DNA from: a virus
DNA length: 64,000 bases
Strand: one strand, 5' to 3'
Virus record (IMG/VR): IMGVR_UViG_3300044825_002279
Coordinates: 1 to 64,000 of that record
This document shows, piece after piece, positions 40,820-49,481 of this stretch. Position 1 is the stretch's first letter. The number at the start of each line of letters is the position of its first letter. The position numbers were made by a program, and so were the translations under genes. The notes under the pieces are model-generated. The model searched no databases. It worked only from the letters and a program-made list of their open reading frames with translations, and was not told the DNA's origin.

Positions 40820-43800
40820 TGCTCACCGTACCCATCGCTGCCATCGTCGGCACCGCGGGCGCGCGCGGCACCCCACCCACGCCAGAGCTGATCTGCGTCG
40901 GCGAGACCATCCGGATGCGGACCACCGATCCCTCGACGGTGAGCTTCAACCCGGTGCTCAACGACGTGACCAACGACGGCGCCACCGTCGACATCGTCAG
41001 CCTGGACCCCCTGGCGGCGACGGTCGGGACGGTAGGCCGCACCGGCAACGTCGTGACGTTCACCAAGGCCCCGGGATACGCCGGGACCTTCGATCTGATC
41101 TATCACGCGCGCTCGAGCACCGGAGCTGAGGCCGACGGCATCATCAGCTTCATCGTCGACGGCACCACCAGCGTCGACTTCGTCACCGGTGTCGCTGATA
41201 CCCTGGACATCGAGATCGGGGCCACGACGCGCGACTTCGACGTGCTCGCCAACGACACCGGCAGCGGGCCGATCGAGATCACTCCCGGCAGCATCGTACA
41301 GCCGACCGGCGGGCCGACGCTCAGCATCGTGGGCGGGATGCTGCGGGTGACCCGGAACTCGGCGGCGATCGGCAGCTATGCCGGCGGCTCCTATCGGCCG
41401 CGGCTGGTCTCCGGTGCGGTGACTGCCTCGCCGGTGGCGCTCACCGTACGCGTGGTCTCGGCCACCGTCGTGGCGCCAGACTTCACCGTGGTGGTCCCGA
41501 TCACCGCGGCATCGCCGTTCCCGATCGACGCCCTGGCGCGCTGCAGCGGCTCCGGCCCGATCGAGCTCCACCCCACGGGGTTGATCGCGCCGACCGGCGC
41601 CAGTGACACCGCGGCGATCGTCAGTGGCAAGATCAACTACACCCGCGGCACGACTCCGGTCGGCGTCTACACCATGGGCTACAAGGCCCGGCTGGTCGCC
41701 ACGCCCTCGATCGAGGACGCCGGAACGATCACGATCAGGGTGATCGCGAACTGGCACCAGGGCCGGCCCCGCCGCGGCGGCCGCGCCTGGGCCACCGGCT
41801 ACCGCGAGATGGGCGCCTCGGCCGCAACCTGGATCGCGAACAACGGCAACGCCGACGTTTATTGCGGCGTCATCGCCCGGCCGGGGACCTCCGACACTAC
41901 ATGGGAGGGCATCTGGGGCGGGCTCGACAGCGAGGCTCCCACCGCAGTTACGGTGCAGGCCAGCTCGCAGCTCGACTGGTCGACCGGCGACTTCGGGACG
42001 CACGCCCGCGCCCTGCCGATCGACGGGGCCTTCCTGCTGGCCGAATGTGAGTTGTTCCCGGCGAGCTACCAGCCCGCCAGTGCCACCGACCTGCGCATCT
42101 GGGACCTGATCGACGGCGGGACCCTGGACGCCGGCTACCTGCGCATGGGCGCCCGCCTGCGCAAGAACCTCCTCGCCCTGGGCTGGTGGGACCTGGATCG
42201 CTTCGTCCTGGTGCCGTGTCCTGGCATGAACGTCGCGGGCGTGATCGGCCGCGTCTTCTCCGCCACCCGCACCCGCCACAAGACTGCGATGCAGCGGGTC
42301 TACGCCAAGCTGCGCGAGGGCTTCGGCAGCCGCCTGCGCATCGCCCACGTCGTCGGCCGGAAGGCGCATCTGGGCGGGACCGACCTCTCGGACTGGATTC
42401 CATCCAACGCAGCCGGCGGCGTCGATGCGGTCGGGCTCAACTTCGATCCCAGCGCCCTGGTGACCAACGAGGCAACCTTCGACAAGTACCTGTCCGGTTG
42501 GGACAGCGCCAGCTACGGGATGATCGACGACGTCCTGCGCGCGGCCGCGACCCTGTCGGTTCCGGTCATCGTGCCTCGCTGGGCGCCGCTCGCGCGCGTC
42601 ACCGCCGGCGAGAACCCGTGCCCGGTCGCCGACGTCGTGGCGCAGCAGTTCTCCAAGTTCCTCCGCGCCCAGGCGGCGGCCGGCAACCTCGTGTGCGACT
42701 GCATGAGCGGCCCCGAGTTGCTCAACAGCACGGGCTATGCTGGCACCGATACCGCGGGCATCGCGGCCTGGACCCGGATGGTCGCGGACATCAGGGCGAT
42801 CTGGAAGGGCACGCCGCTCAGCCCGATCCCGAGCCTCACGCTGGTCGCGACCAGCGTCACCATGGTCGACGGCGACAACCAGGAGGACGCCAACCCGCTC
42901 GCGGCCGCCACCGGCTCGGAGTCGGTGGGCGTCCGGCGCGTGACCGAGGTCCCCGCCGGGATGACAGCCTCGGTCGTCGGCAGCGGCCCCGCAGCCAGGG
43001 TGCGGATCAATCGCGGCACCGCGGCCCCAGGCACCAGAACGGTGCGGGCCGAGATGGCCCTGGGCTCCGTCCCTTACTTCACCGACGCGCAGATCGACGT
43101 CAACCTGCAGGGGCCGCTGTCGACAAGCGATCTGTCGCCCGAAAACCCGTTCAACTATCTCAGCGCCCATCACCGCCCGCTTGGTGCCGACCTCCAGTTT
43201 GGCATCCCGCCGAGCGTAAAGTTCGACAGGATAGGGGCTGCAAGCGCGGCCTCGGATTACACCGGCGGGACCAACACGCGCGGCCGCATCGCCATGGTCG
43301 GCGCCATGGTGCTGGCGGGCGAGGACAAGCCCGTCCACGTCGTCACATCTAGCATGAAAACCGGCCACTGGCTGAAGGACGCCGACAGCACGCCGACTAC
43401 CGGCTACAACATGCCTGCCCCGCCGGCCACCTACGACATCAAGGTCCCGGCTCCGGCCGATGTGGTCCCGCCCTACCCGACGGATGGTGACGCCGAGGTC
43501 GCGTTCTGGCCGCGCGACGGCGGCACTGTCGACATGGTCGATACCTTTTTCCACGCCCGGTACACCGGCACGCGCGGGGACGGCAGCTACGATTTCCTGG
43601 CCGACAAGCGCAGCAGCTGGCCTCTGGGCGGAACCGACGTTCCCGATGGATCGCCGGGCGATGCCGGCCCGAGCGCCTCGCGCCTGCGGCATCCCTACGG
43701 CACGGTAACGGGATTGGAGTGCAACGCAGCCACTCCTCTGATCCAGCACACGATGCGGCTGTACTGCACCCGGCACAGCCACAAGAACACGGTCGGCGAC

Positions 43801-45603
43801 CCCGCAACAGTCCCAGCCGACATCGCCCGGACCGTCGCCGCCAGCGCGCCGCCAGAAGCGCACATCATGGGTGATCGCGCCGTGTGGGCGGCCTACGGCA
43901 AGGACAAGTGGAACCCGCCGTTCGATGACCCCACCACGACGTATTGCGACAATCGCGGGGACATTCCCTACGGCACGATCCTGACGCTCAAGGAAGCCGA
44001 CTACAACACGCTGAGGGCGACCTCGGGGCTCAACGCCCTTCAGCTCGCGATGATCGATGCCTGGTATCTCTACGGCGGCCGGGTCTGCGACGGGCACGGG
44101 GACTTCGTCACCAACCCGACCCCGGCCGACGGTCGCGGCCCGAGGTTGGCGGTGCTGCGCATAAGCACGGACGGCAAGATCAGCTCCGCCAACGAGGCGA
44201 AGTTGAACGAAGTCCTGGCTCTGATCTTCCCCCACCTCTGGCCGGTCAAGAACCCTCGCTACCACTTCGCCGAGAGCGAGGTCTACAGCGTGGTCGGCAG
44301 CGACTTCTACGGCTACCCCTATTGCGGCGGCGGCGGCCCACGCCACCCGACCAAGTCCATCAACACGGCATGGGACCGGCCGACGGTCACACCACCGCCG
44401 CCGCCGAGCGGCGGGGTGTCGATCGACAACCCGTTCAACTTCAAGAGCGCCCATCACCGGCCGATCGGCGCCGGTGTGCGCTTCGGCATCCCGCCCGCGG
44501 TGGACTACAACGACACTCGCTCGGTCAACACGACCAGCGCCTACACCGGCGGCAATGAGGGCGAGCGCGGCCGAATCAAGAACTTCGGCCAGATGCAGTT
44601 CGGCGCCGACAAGCCGATGTACTCGGTCACTGCGTCGATGACGTCGCGGACGATCAGCAAGACTGCCGAGAGCAAGCCGGCAAGCGGGCACAACCTGCCC
44701 ATCACGATCAAGATCCCGGATCGCACCACGGTCGACCCGCCCTACCCGACCGACCATGACGGCGTGATCGCGTTCTGGCCGCGCAACGGTGGCACCGCCG
44801 ACATCTGCGACAGCTTCTTCCAGTTCCGGGACTCCGCGACCCACGCCTACAGGGCGTCCAAGGTCAACAGCTGGCCCATCGCCGGCATGGACGCCTATGA
44901 CAACGGGACGGGCGACCCTGGCGCGTCGGCGACCAAGTTGCGCCACCCCTACGGGGTCGTCATGGGCCACGAGCTCAACGGCGGCTCCGACGGTACGCCG
45001 GCGATACGCCACGCCCTGCGGCTGTTCGTGACCCGGCATAGCCACAAGAACCCCGGCCCCGTAGCTCCCGCCTCGACGCACCTGTTCAACCTCAAGAACG
45101 TCTGGCCGGCCCACGGCAAGGATGGCTTCTCGAGCGTACCCGGCGAGGACAATCAGGGCGACACGCCCTATGGGACGCTCTTCACGCTGAAGACCGCCGA
45201 CTTCAACACTCTGATGGCCCGGCCGGGGCTCACCCTGGCCCAGAAGGCCATGATCGAGTGCTGGTACTACTATGGCGGCCGCGCGGTCGACGGGCACGGC
45301 GATTCGATCCCGAACCCGACTCCAAGCGACGGCCGCGGCGCCAGGCTGGGCACCATCCGGATCAGCGACGACGGGCGGATCAAGAACTCGGTCGTCAGCG
45401 AACTGAACGCCATCTTCCCCCTCATCTTGCCGCTGCTGTGGCCGGTGTTCAACCCGCGCTACCACTTCCGCGACACCGACGAGCTGTTCAACTCTCCCGG
45501 CAACCCAGGGCACGGCTATTACTATGTCGGCGGCGGCGGCCCTCGGAGCGCCACCAAGTCCATCAACACCGCCTACGACCGGCCCACGGCCGCGGGGATC
45601 TGA
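40819..45603 (+). CDS. Giant fibre protein with cadherin-like, barrel-like and two tandem 'AHHRP' domains (1594 aa)
   Basis: Domain order: cadherin-like repeats (about 1-310; FDVLANDTGSGPIEI and its repeat ALARCSGSGPIELHP); an alpha/beta domain (about 311-670; WATGYREMGASAATWIANNG, 'GSRLRIAHVVGRKAHLGG', GVDAVGLNFDPS) that reads like a glycosidase-type TIM barrel; a linker beta domain (about 670-770); then two copies of a 390-400-residue domain (775-1188 and 1203-1594). The copies share NPFN..SAHHRP.GA, LRHPYG, TRHSHKN, D-PYGT...LK, YYGGR..DGHGD, NPRYHF and GGGGPR..KSINTA. A third copy is the protein at 55566. Probably a receptor-binding or surface-glycan-degrading fibre. Confidence 0.8.
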   Translation: MLTVPIAAIVGTAGARGTPPTPELICVGETIRMRTTDPSTVSFNPVLNDVTNDGATVDIVSLDPLAATVGTVGRTGNVVTFTKAPGYAGTFDLIYHARSSTGAEADGIISFIVDGTTSVDFVTGVADTLDIEIGATTRDFDVLANDTGSGPIEITPGSIVQPTGGPTLSIVGGMLRVTRNSAAIGSYAGGSYRPRLVSGAVTASPVALTVRVVSATVVAPDFTVVVPITAASPFPIDALARCSGSGPIELHPTGLIAPTGASDTAAIVSGKINYTRGTTPVGVYTMGYKARLVATPSIEDAGTITIRVIANWHQGRPRRGGRAWATGYREMGASAATWIANNGNADVYCGVIARPGTSDTTWEGIWGGLDSEAPTAVTVQASSQLDWSTGDFGTHARALPIDGAFLLAECELFPASYQPASATDLRIWDLIDGGTLDAGYLRMGARLRKNLLALGWWDLDRFVLVPCPGMNVAGVIGRVFSATRTRHKTAMQRVYAKLREGFGSRLRIAHVVGRKAHLGGTDLSDWIPSNAAGGVDAVGLNFDPSALVTNEATFDKYLSGWDSASYGMIDDVLRAAATLSVPVIVPRWAPLARVTAGENPCPVADVVAQQFSKFLRAQAAAGNLVCDCMSGPELLNSTGYAGTDTAGIAAWTRMVADIRAIWKGTPLSPIPSLTLVATSVTMVDGDNQEDANPLAAATGSESVGVRRVTEVPAGMTASVVGSGPAARVRINRGTAAPGTRTVRAEMALGSVPYFTDAQIDVNLQGPLSTSDLSPENPFNYLSAHHRPLGADLQFGIPPSVKFDRIGAASAASDYTGGTNTRGRIAMVGAMVLAGEDKPVHVVTSSMKTGHWLKDADSTPTTGYNMPAPPATYDIKVPAPADVVPPYPTDGDAEVAFWPRDGGTVDMVDTFFHARYTGTRGDGSYDFLADKRSSWPLGGTDVPDGSPGDAGPSASRLRHPYGTVTGLECNAATPLIQHTMRLYCTRHSHKNTVGDPATVPADIARTVAASAPPEAHIMGDRAVWAAYGKDKWNPPFDDPTTTYCDNRGDIPYGTILTLKEADYNTLRATSGLNALQLAMIDAWYLYGGRVCDGHGDFVTNPTPADGRGPRLAVLRISTDGKISSANEAKLNEVLALIFPHLWPVKNPRYHFAESEVYSVVGSDFYGYPYCGGGGPRHPTKSINTAWDRPTVTPPPPPSGGVSIDNPFNFKSAHHRPIGAGVRFGIPPAVDYNDTRSVNTTSAYTGGNEGERGRIKNFGQMQFGADKPMYSVTASMTSRTISKTAESKPASGHNLPITIKIPDRTTVDPPYPTDHDGVIAFWPRNGGTADICDSFFQFRDSATHAYRASKVNSWPIAGMDAYDNGTGDPGASATKLRHPYGVVMGHELNGGSDGTPAIRHALRLFVTRHSHKNPGPVAPASTHLFNLKNVWPAHGKDGFSSVPGEDNQGDTPYGTLFTLKTADFNTLMARPGLTLAQKAMIECWYYYGGRAVDGHGDSIPNPTPSDGRGARLGTIRISDDGRIKNSVVSELNAIFPLILPLLWPVFNPRYHFRDTDELFNSPGNPGHGYYYVGGGGPRSATKSINTAYDRPTAAGI

Positions 45604-45606
45604 GCC

Positions 45607-46638
45607 ATGCCGAGCTTTCCCGCTCCCGGCAGCTTCGCGGTCCGCGCCGGGACCAACGCCACCCGCGGGCCGCTGTTCGAGAACTTCCTGGCGGCCACCA
45701 AGAACGTGGTCGGCGGCGAGGGCCAGGCCACGGTCAACATCGTCGGCGGGGTGATCTCGCCCGTGACGTGGCGGGTCTTCGTCGACGTCGAGGGCGGGGC
45801 CGCGGCCTCGGACGATCTGGACCTGGTCTCGGCTGGCTCGGAGTTCCACGGCGGGGCGGTGATCGTGATCTCGGCCGCGGCCGACACCCGCACGATCGTG
45901 GTGCGGAATCTGGCCGGCAACATCATCCTCAAGTCGGCCACGTTCTCGCTCAAGGGCGTCTGGGCCCGGCTGTGGCTGCAGTATGACGGGACCAACTGGG
46001 TCGAACTCGCGCGCGACTACGGCCAGGACCGGGTGCAGGAGCGCACCGTCCTGGGGATCACGGGTGCAGCGCCGGTCTCTGGCCAGCCCGCGACCTACAG
46101 CCACGCGACCGGGGCGGAGGCCCAGGCGGGGACGAGCGAGACCGCCACGATGACACCGCTCGCCGTCGCGGTCGCGATGGGGACCGCAGCCCTCGCGATC
46201 GACGGCCGGCCGGTGGCCGCGTCCCTCGTGGGCGGGGACAACTTCCTGCTGTCGCGCAGCGGCACGCTCTACAAGATCAGCATCGCGGCCCTGCTGGCGC
46301 CGAGCTTCATCGCCTACGCTTCGACGGGCGAGCTCGGCATCGCGTCGGGCGCCACCTCGTTCGCGGCCCACAGCATGGGCGGCCAGCCGACCCTGGTCCG
46401 GGCCTACTACCGCTGCAAGACCGCCGAGGGCGGCTACAATGTCGGGATGGAAGTCCCGGTCGAGTGCATGATCCACGAGGAGGGCGTGCGCCGGGTCACG
46501 TTCGGCGCCGACGCGACGAACTACTACTACCAGATGTCCAGCACGGCCGCGGCGGTCCGGGGCATCAACCGCACCAGCGGGGCGGCGTTCAACCTGACCA
46601 ATGCCAACTGGCGGTTGTTCCTGCGCATGTGGCGATAG
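45607..46638 (+). CDS. Tail fibre protein (343 aa)
   Basis: 'GPLFENFLAATKNVVGGEGQ' and a beta-rich first half, then a collagen-poor fibre region with 'VSGQPATYSHATGAEAQAGT' and a C-terminal knob (YYYQMSSTAAAVRGIN). Similar small fibres often end tail gene blocks. No enzymatic motif. Confidence 0.65.
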   Translation: MPSFPAPGSFAVRAGTNATRGPLFENFLAATKNVVGGEGQATVNIVGGVISPVTWRVFVDVEGGAAASDDLDLVSAGSEFHGGAVIVISAAADTRTIVVRNLAGNIILKSATFSLKGVWARLWLQYDGTNWVELARDYGQDRVQERTVLGITGAAPVSGQPATYSHATGAEAQAGTSETATMTPLAVAVAMGTAALAIDGRPVAASLVGGDNFLLSRSGTLYKISIAALLAPSFIAYASTGELGIASGATSFAAHSMGGQPTLVRAYYRCKTAEGGYNVGMEVPVECMIHEEGVRRVTFGADATNYYYQMSSTAAAVRGINRTSGAAFNLTNANWRLFLRMWR

Positions 46639-46712
46639 CGGCCGGGGTAATTCGGCAGACCGGCGGACAGGCCCGGCGGTAGGGCGGGCGGGAGCAAAGG
46701 CCCGGAGCCCCG

Positions 46713-47540
46713 ATGGAAGCCAACCGACAGGCCTGGATGGATCTCCTGTTCTCCGACGATGTCGAGGGCGGCTGGTCCGACAGGCCCAAGAGCGCCGACC
46801 CCGGCGGCAAGACCATGCGGGGCATCACGCTCGGCTGCTACTCGGATTTCCTGGGCCGCGAGGCCACGGCCGACGAGCTGCGCCAGATCAGTGAAGAGAC
46901 CGCCCGCGAGATCGCGATCACGATGTTCTGGAACCCGGTCTCGGGCGACAGCTTGCCGGGCGGTGTCGACATCCTGGCGGCGGATTTCGCGTTCCACAGT
47001 CATTGGACCCGCGCGGCCAAGGAGCTGCAGAAGCTGGTCGGCGTGAAGGTCGACGGCTTCGTCGGCCCCAATACGATCTCGGCCGCGCGCAAGCAGGACC
47101 AGCAGGAGCTGGTGACCCGCTACTGCGACGCCCGCATGGACTTCCTCGAGGGCCTGTCGAACTGGGAACCGAACGCCCGGGGCTGGCGCAAGCGCGTGAC
47201 CCTGATGCGCGACCTCGCCCGCAAGAAAATCCAGGCGCGCCCGACCCTGACCGCGGCGCTGACCAATCCCGAGGTGGTCGGCACCGCCACGGCCGCGGCC
47301 GCGGGAGCCACCGGGATCGGATGGTATCTCGACCAGCTCGGGCCGCTGTTCGAGACCGTCAAGGGCCTGATCGACCCGGCCTATCTGCAGAAGCTCCAGT
47401 CCGTGGACGCGACCGTCGCGGCGTCGAGCGCCGGAGACCCGCTGCCGGCCCTGGCCCTCATGGCCTACATGACGGCCACGAGCGCGTTCGCGGTCTGGCG
47501 GATCGTCCAGACGTTCCGCAAGGGCAGGGTGATCGCATGA
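46713..47540 (+). CDS. Endolysin: GH108 muramidase with C-terminal membrane segments (275 aa)
   Basis: Cleaves the peptidoglycan glycan chain. E18-G-G-W-S...DPGGKTMRGIT is the GH108 active-site signature; Glu18 is the catalytic acid. A C-terminal PG-binding-3-like region follows ('KELQKLVGVKVDGFVGPNTI'). Residues about 190-275 add two hydrophobic segments (ATAAAAGATGIGWYL; LALMAYMTATSAFAVW), unusual for a simple endolysin, which may give membrane anchoring or a signal-arrest-release-like behaviour from the C-terminus. GGAGC upstream of ATG 46713. Confidence 0.88.
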   Translation: MEANRQAWMDLLFSDDVEGGWSDRPKSADPGGKTMRGITLGCYSDFLGREATADELRQISEETAREIAITMFWNPVSGDSLPGGVDILAADFAFHSHWTRAAKELQKLVGVKVDGFVGPNTISAARKQDQQELVTRYCDARMDFLEGLSNWEPNARGWRKRVTLMRDLARKKIQARPTLTAALTNPEVVGTATAAAAGATGIGWYLDQLGPLFETVKGLIDPAYLQKLQSVDATVAASSAGDPLPALALMAYMTATSAFAVWRIVQTFRKGRVIA

Positions 47541-47638
47541 ACCCCGCCCGCCGCCACCCGCCGCTCCCCTGGCCGCCCCTGGCCGCCCAGCTGGCCGCCG
47601 TAACCCTGTGCGGCCTGTTCTCGGCCATCTGGCCATGA
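47537..47638 (+). CDS. Small membrane protein in the lysis cassette (33 aa)
   Basis: ATGA overlap with the endolysin. MNPARRHPPLPWPPL followed by a single hydrophobic helix (AAQLAAVTLCGLFSAIW). Could be a mini-holin; support is limited to position and overlaps. Confidence 0.5.
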   Translation: MNPARRHPPLPWPPLAAQLAAVTLCGLFSAIWP

Positions 47639-47877
47639 TGGAGCTCCTGGCCGGATTCCTCGCCCCGTTCGGCGGCTGGCTCGCTCTGGCGGCCGCCGCG
47701 TTCGGGCTCGTGAAGTACCGAGAGTTCCGTGCCCGCAAGGAGACCCGCGATGCCGTCCAGGCCGACAGCGACCGGGCCGACCGGGATGCTCTGGCGCGCC
47801 GCGTGGAGAGCGACCGTCGCCTCGATCGCCCTGGCGTGGCTGGCGGGGTGCGCACCCGGCACACGCGGCCCGAGTAG
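47635..47877 (+). CDS. Inner-membrane spanin-like protein (80 aa)
   Basis: N-terminal hydrophobic helix (about 3-26, LLAGFLAPFGGWLALAAAAFG) followed by a charged coiled coil (FRARKETRDAVQADSDRADR). A lipoprotein gene begins out of frame inside it. This is the Rz/Rz1 layout, which fuses inner and outer membranes in lysis. Short for an Rz, so the pair is inferred from arrangement. Confidence 0.7.
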   Translation: MMELLAGFLAPFGGWLALAAAAFGLVKYREFRARKETRDAVQADSDRADRDALARRVESDRRLDRPGVAGGVRTRHTRPE

Positions 47878-48025
47878 CGTGTGCCCGCTCGTGGAGCCGA
47901 TCGACCTCACGGCCGCGGGCTGGGCAGCACTGGAGCAGGCCGACCCCAAGGGTGCGGCGCGAATCGACCGCCACAACTGCTGGTACGACGAAGAGTGCGG
48001 CTCCGGCTGCGAACCTGGAGAGTGA
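47750..48025 (+). CDS. Outer-membrane spanin lipoprotein, embedded (91 aa)
   Basis: AAGGAG 6-7 bases before ATG 47750, inside the i-spanin gene in another frame. The signal ends in the lipobox LAGC (WRATVASIALAWLAGCAPG), giving a mature lipoprotein of about 57 residues with four more Cys. Overlapping Rz1-type position. Confidence 0.75.
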   Translation: MPSRPTATGPTGMLWRAAWRATVASIALAWLAGCAPGTRGPSSVCPLVEPIDLTAAGWAALEQADPKGAARIDRHNCWYDEECGSGCEPGE

Positions 48026-48026
48026 G

Positions 48027-48167
48027 ATGGACTGGCTCTGGATCTTGCTTGCCCTCGCCGTGCTCGCCGGAGCCGTGTGGTGGACACTGCGCGGCCCTGG
48101 CGGCGGCGATGACGACACGACCCAGCAGCGCTGGGGCGGCGGCGGTGGGCGCGGCCGGGGCCGTTGA
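48027..48167 (+). CDS. Small membrane protein with Gly/Arg tail (46 aa)
   Basis: ATG 48027 right behind the spanin gene with GGAGAGTGAG before it. MDWLWILLALAVLAGAVWW is a membrane helix; the tail is GGGGGRGRGR. Unknown role. Confidence 0.6.
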   Translation: MDWLWILLALAVLAGAVWWTLRGPGGGDDDTTQQRWGGGGGRGRGR

Positions 48168-48172
48168 CACCG

Positions 48173-48880
48173 ATGCAGTCCGCGCCGCACCATCCGGGCC
48201 ATGCGACGGTGGTGGCTCCTGGCGACGCTCTCCGCGCTCCTGGCGGCCTGCCGGGAGCGGATCGTCGGCTGGGGGGCGGGCGGGGCACGCCGACGCCGCA
48301 GACCATCGCCACCCGACCGCGGCTAGTCCTCGCCTGGCTGTGCCTGCTCATCGCCGGCATGGCCATGGCGCTCACCGGACAGGTCACGTGGCGCATCGGC
48401 GGCCATGAGGTGTACGGCGAGTATGTCGTGGAGTTCCTGGCGCTGGGTGCGGCCGGGTTCGCCCTGCTCGTGTTCGGGCTGCGGAGCCTGCCCGAGCTGA
48501 TCGCCGCGCGCGTCACGCTCGGCCTGGCGCTGGTCTCGCCTATCACCGCCGCGTGGTCGTCCGACTGGTACTGGTCCGCCGAGCTGCTGCTGCACCTCGC
48601 CATCGTCGGCCAGCTTGCCGCGTGGGGGCGCGAGGCCCGGCGCATGGGCTCCAATGAGGCTTGGCCGGTTGGCGTCATGTTCGCCGGCATGGCGGTCGAG
48701 GCGGTCAACATCGCCTGGAAGATGACGCTCGGTCCTGACGTTCCGGCCGGGTGCGACGCCGCGTTTTACCTCTCGTGCACTGCCAGCCCGCACGCCGCGA
48801 TGGCGCTGCCGCTGCTGATGACCCTGGCTATGGTGCCATGGTGGCTCGGCATCCGCGCCCCGTGGCGGCGGCGGAGCTAG
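48173..48880 (+). CDS. Multi-pass membrane protein (about 235 aa)
   Basis: Four to five hydrophobic segments (VLAWLCLLIAGMAMALTG; FLALGAAGFALLVFGL; LGLALVSPITAAW; a C-terminal 'MALPLLMTLAMVPWWLGI'). Start uncertain: ATG 48173 or an in-frame TTG at 48164 that overlaps the upstream stop; ATG 48359 would remove the first helix. A small lipoprotein frame lies inside the first part. Could be a holin or an exclusion protein. Confidence 0.6.
   Translation: MQSAPHHPGHATVVAPGDALRAPGGLPGADRRLGGGRGTPTPQTIATRPRLVLAWLCLLIAGMAMALTGQVTWRIGGHEVYGEYVVEFLALGAAGFALLVFGLRSLPELIAARVTLGLALVSPITAAWSSDWYWSAELLLHLAIVGQLAAWGREARRMGSNEAWPVGVMFAGMAVEAVNIAWKMTLGPDVPAGCDAAFYLSCTASPHAAMALPLLMTLAMVPWWLGIRAPWRRRS
48201..48326 (+). 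CDS. Small lipoprotein frame (41 aa)
   Basis: MRRWWLLATLSALLAACRE is a near-ideal type II signal with lipobox LAAC. The mature part is a short Arg/Pro tail. It is out of frame with the membrane gene that covers it. A second Rz1-like peptide is conceivable; expression is unproven. Confidence 0.45.
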   Translation: MRRWWLLATLSALLAACRERIVGWGAGGARRRRRPSPPDRG

Positions 48881-49119
48881 ACCTTGCATGGCTGGTCCTG
48901 GCGATAGCGTTAGGGGTCGCGGCAATCGCACCATTTTGGCTAAAATCCAACCCACCGGACGCCTTGGACGCGCGCACGAAAGAGCTGCGCGAGGAATTCG
49001 CACGGCAAGCCGAGGTCGATGCGGAGCGCATGGCTAGGATCGAGGCGGAGCTGGCGGCGCTCAAGCGGTGGATCGCCCAGGAATTCGATGCGCTGCGCTC
49101 CCGGCGGCCACGGTCGTGA
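48838..49119 (+). CDS. Membrane-anchored coiled-coil protein (93 aa)
   Basis: One membrane helix (LDLAWLVLAIALGVAAIAPF) followed by a charged helix (ALDARTKELREEFARQAEVD). ATG 48838 lies inside the previous gene; GTG 48862 is another start. Shape is like an inner-membrane spanin, but the lysis pair already exists upstream. Confidence 0.6.
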   Translation: MVARHPRPVAAAELDLAWLVLAIALGVAAIAPFWLKSNPPDALDARTKELREEFARQAEVDAERMARIEAELAALKRWIAQEFDALRSRRPRS

Positions 49120-49481
49120 CCACCGAAGGCGCACTGGCCGAGAAGGTCCGCCGGCTCGAGCGCGACGTCGAGGATCTCGAGCAGCGGGTCGAGGCCGCGC
49201 ACCGCCGGGCAGAGGCGGCAGGCGGGGCCGCGGAGACCGCTATCGCCGAGGTCGGCCGGGTCAATGTGAACCTGCAGCACACCACGCGGATTGCCCAGGG
49301 CGTGGACGCCGCGCTCAAGACCCGGATGCAGGAGGAGGAGGTGCAGCGCCGGTCGCAAAGCGCGATCTGGCGCATGGTGCAGATCGCCGCCAGCTTGGGG
49401 CTGTTCGCATGGTCGCTGTTCACCGGCAAGCTCTCGACCACCCTGGAATATCTGCGGCAGCTCGCGGCGGGGCCAAAGTGA
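49116..49481 (+). CDS. Coiled-coil protein with C-terminal membrane anchor (121 aa)
   Basis: GTG start, GTGA overlap. Residues 1-85 are coiled coil (EKVRRLERDVEDLEQRVEAA), then a tail anchor (MVQIAASLGLFAWSLF). Opposite topology to the preceding protein, so the two could pair. Function unknown. Confidence 0.6.
   Translation: MTTEGALAEKVRRLERDVEDLEQRVEAAHRRAEAAGGAAETAIAEVGRVNVNLQHTTRIAQGVDAALKTRMQEEEVQRRSQSAIWRMVQIAASLGLFAWSLFTGKLSTTLEYLRQLAAGPK

Noticed and set aside
40534-46476. 1980-codon minus-strand open frame
   Set aside because: It mirrors the fibre genes on the plus strand; codon content (His, Arg, Asp, Gly runs) is that of a GC-rich shadow.
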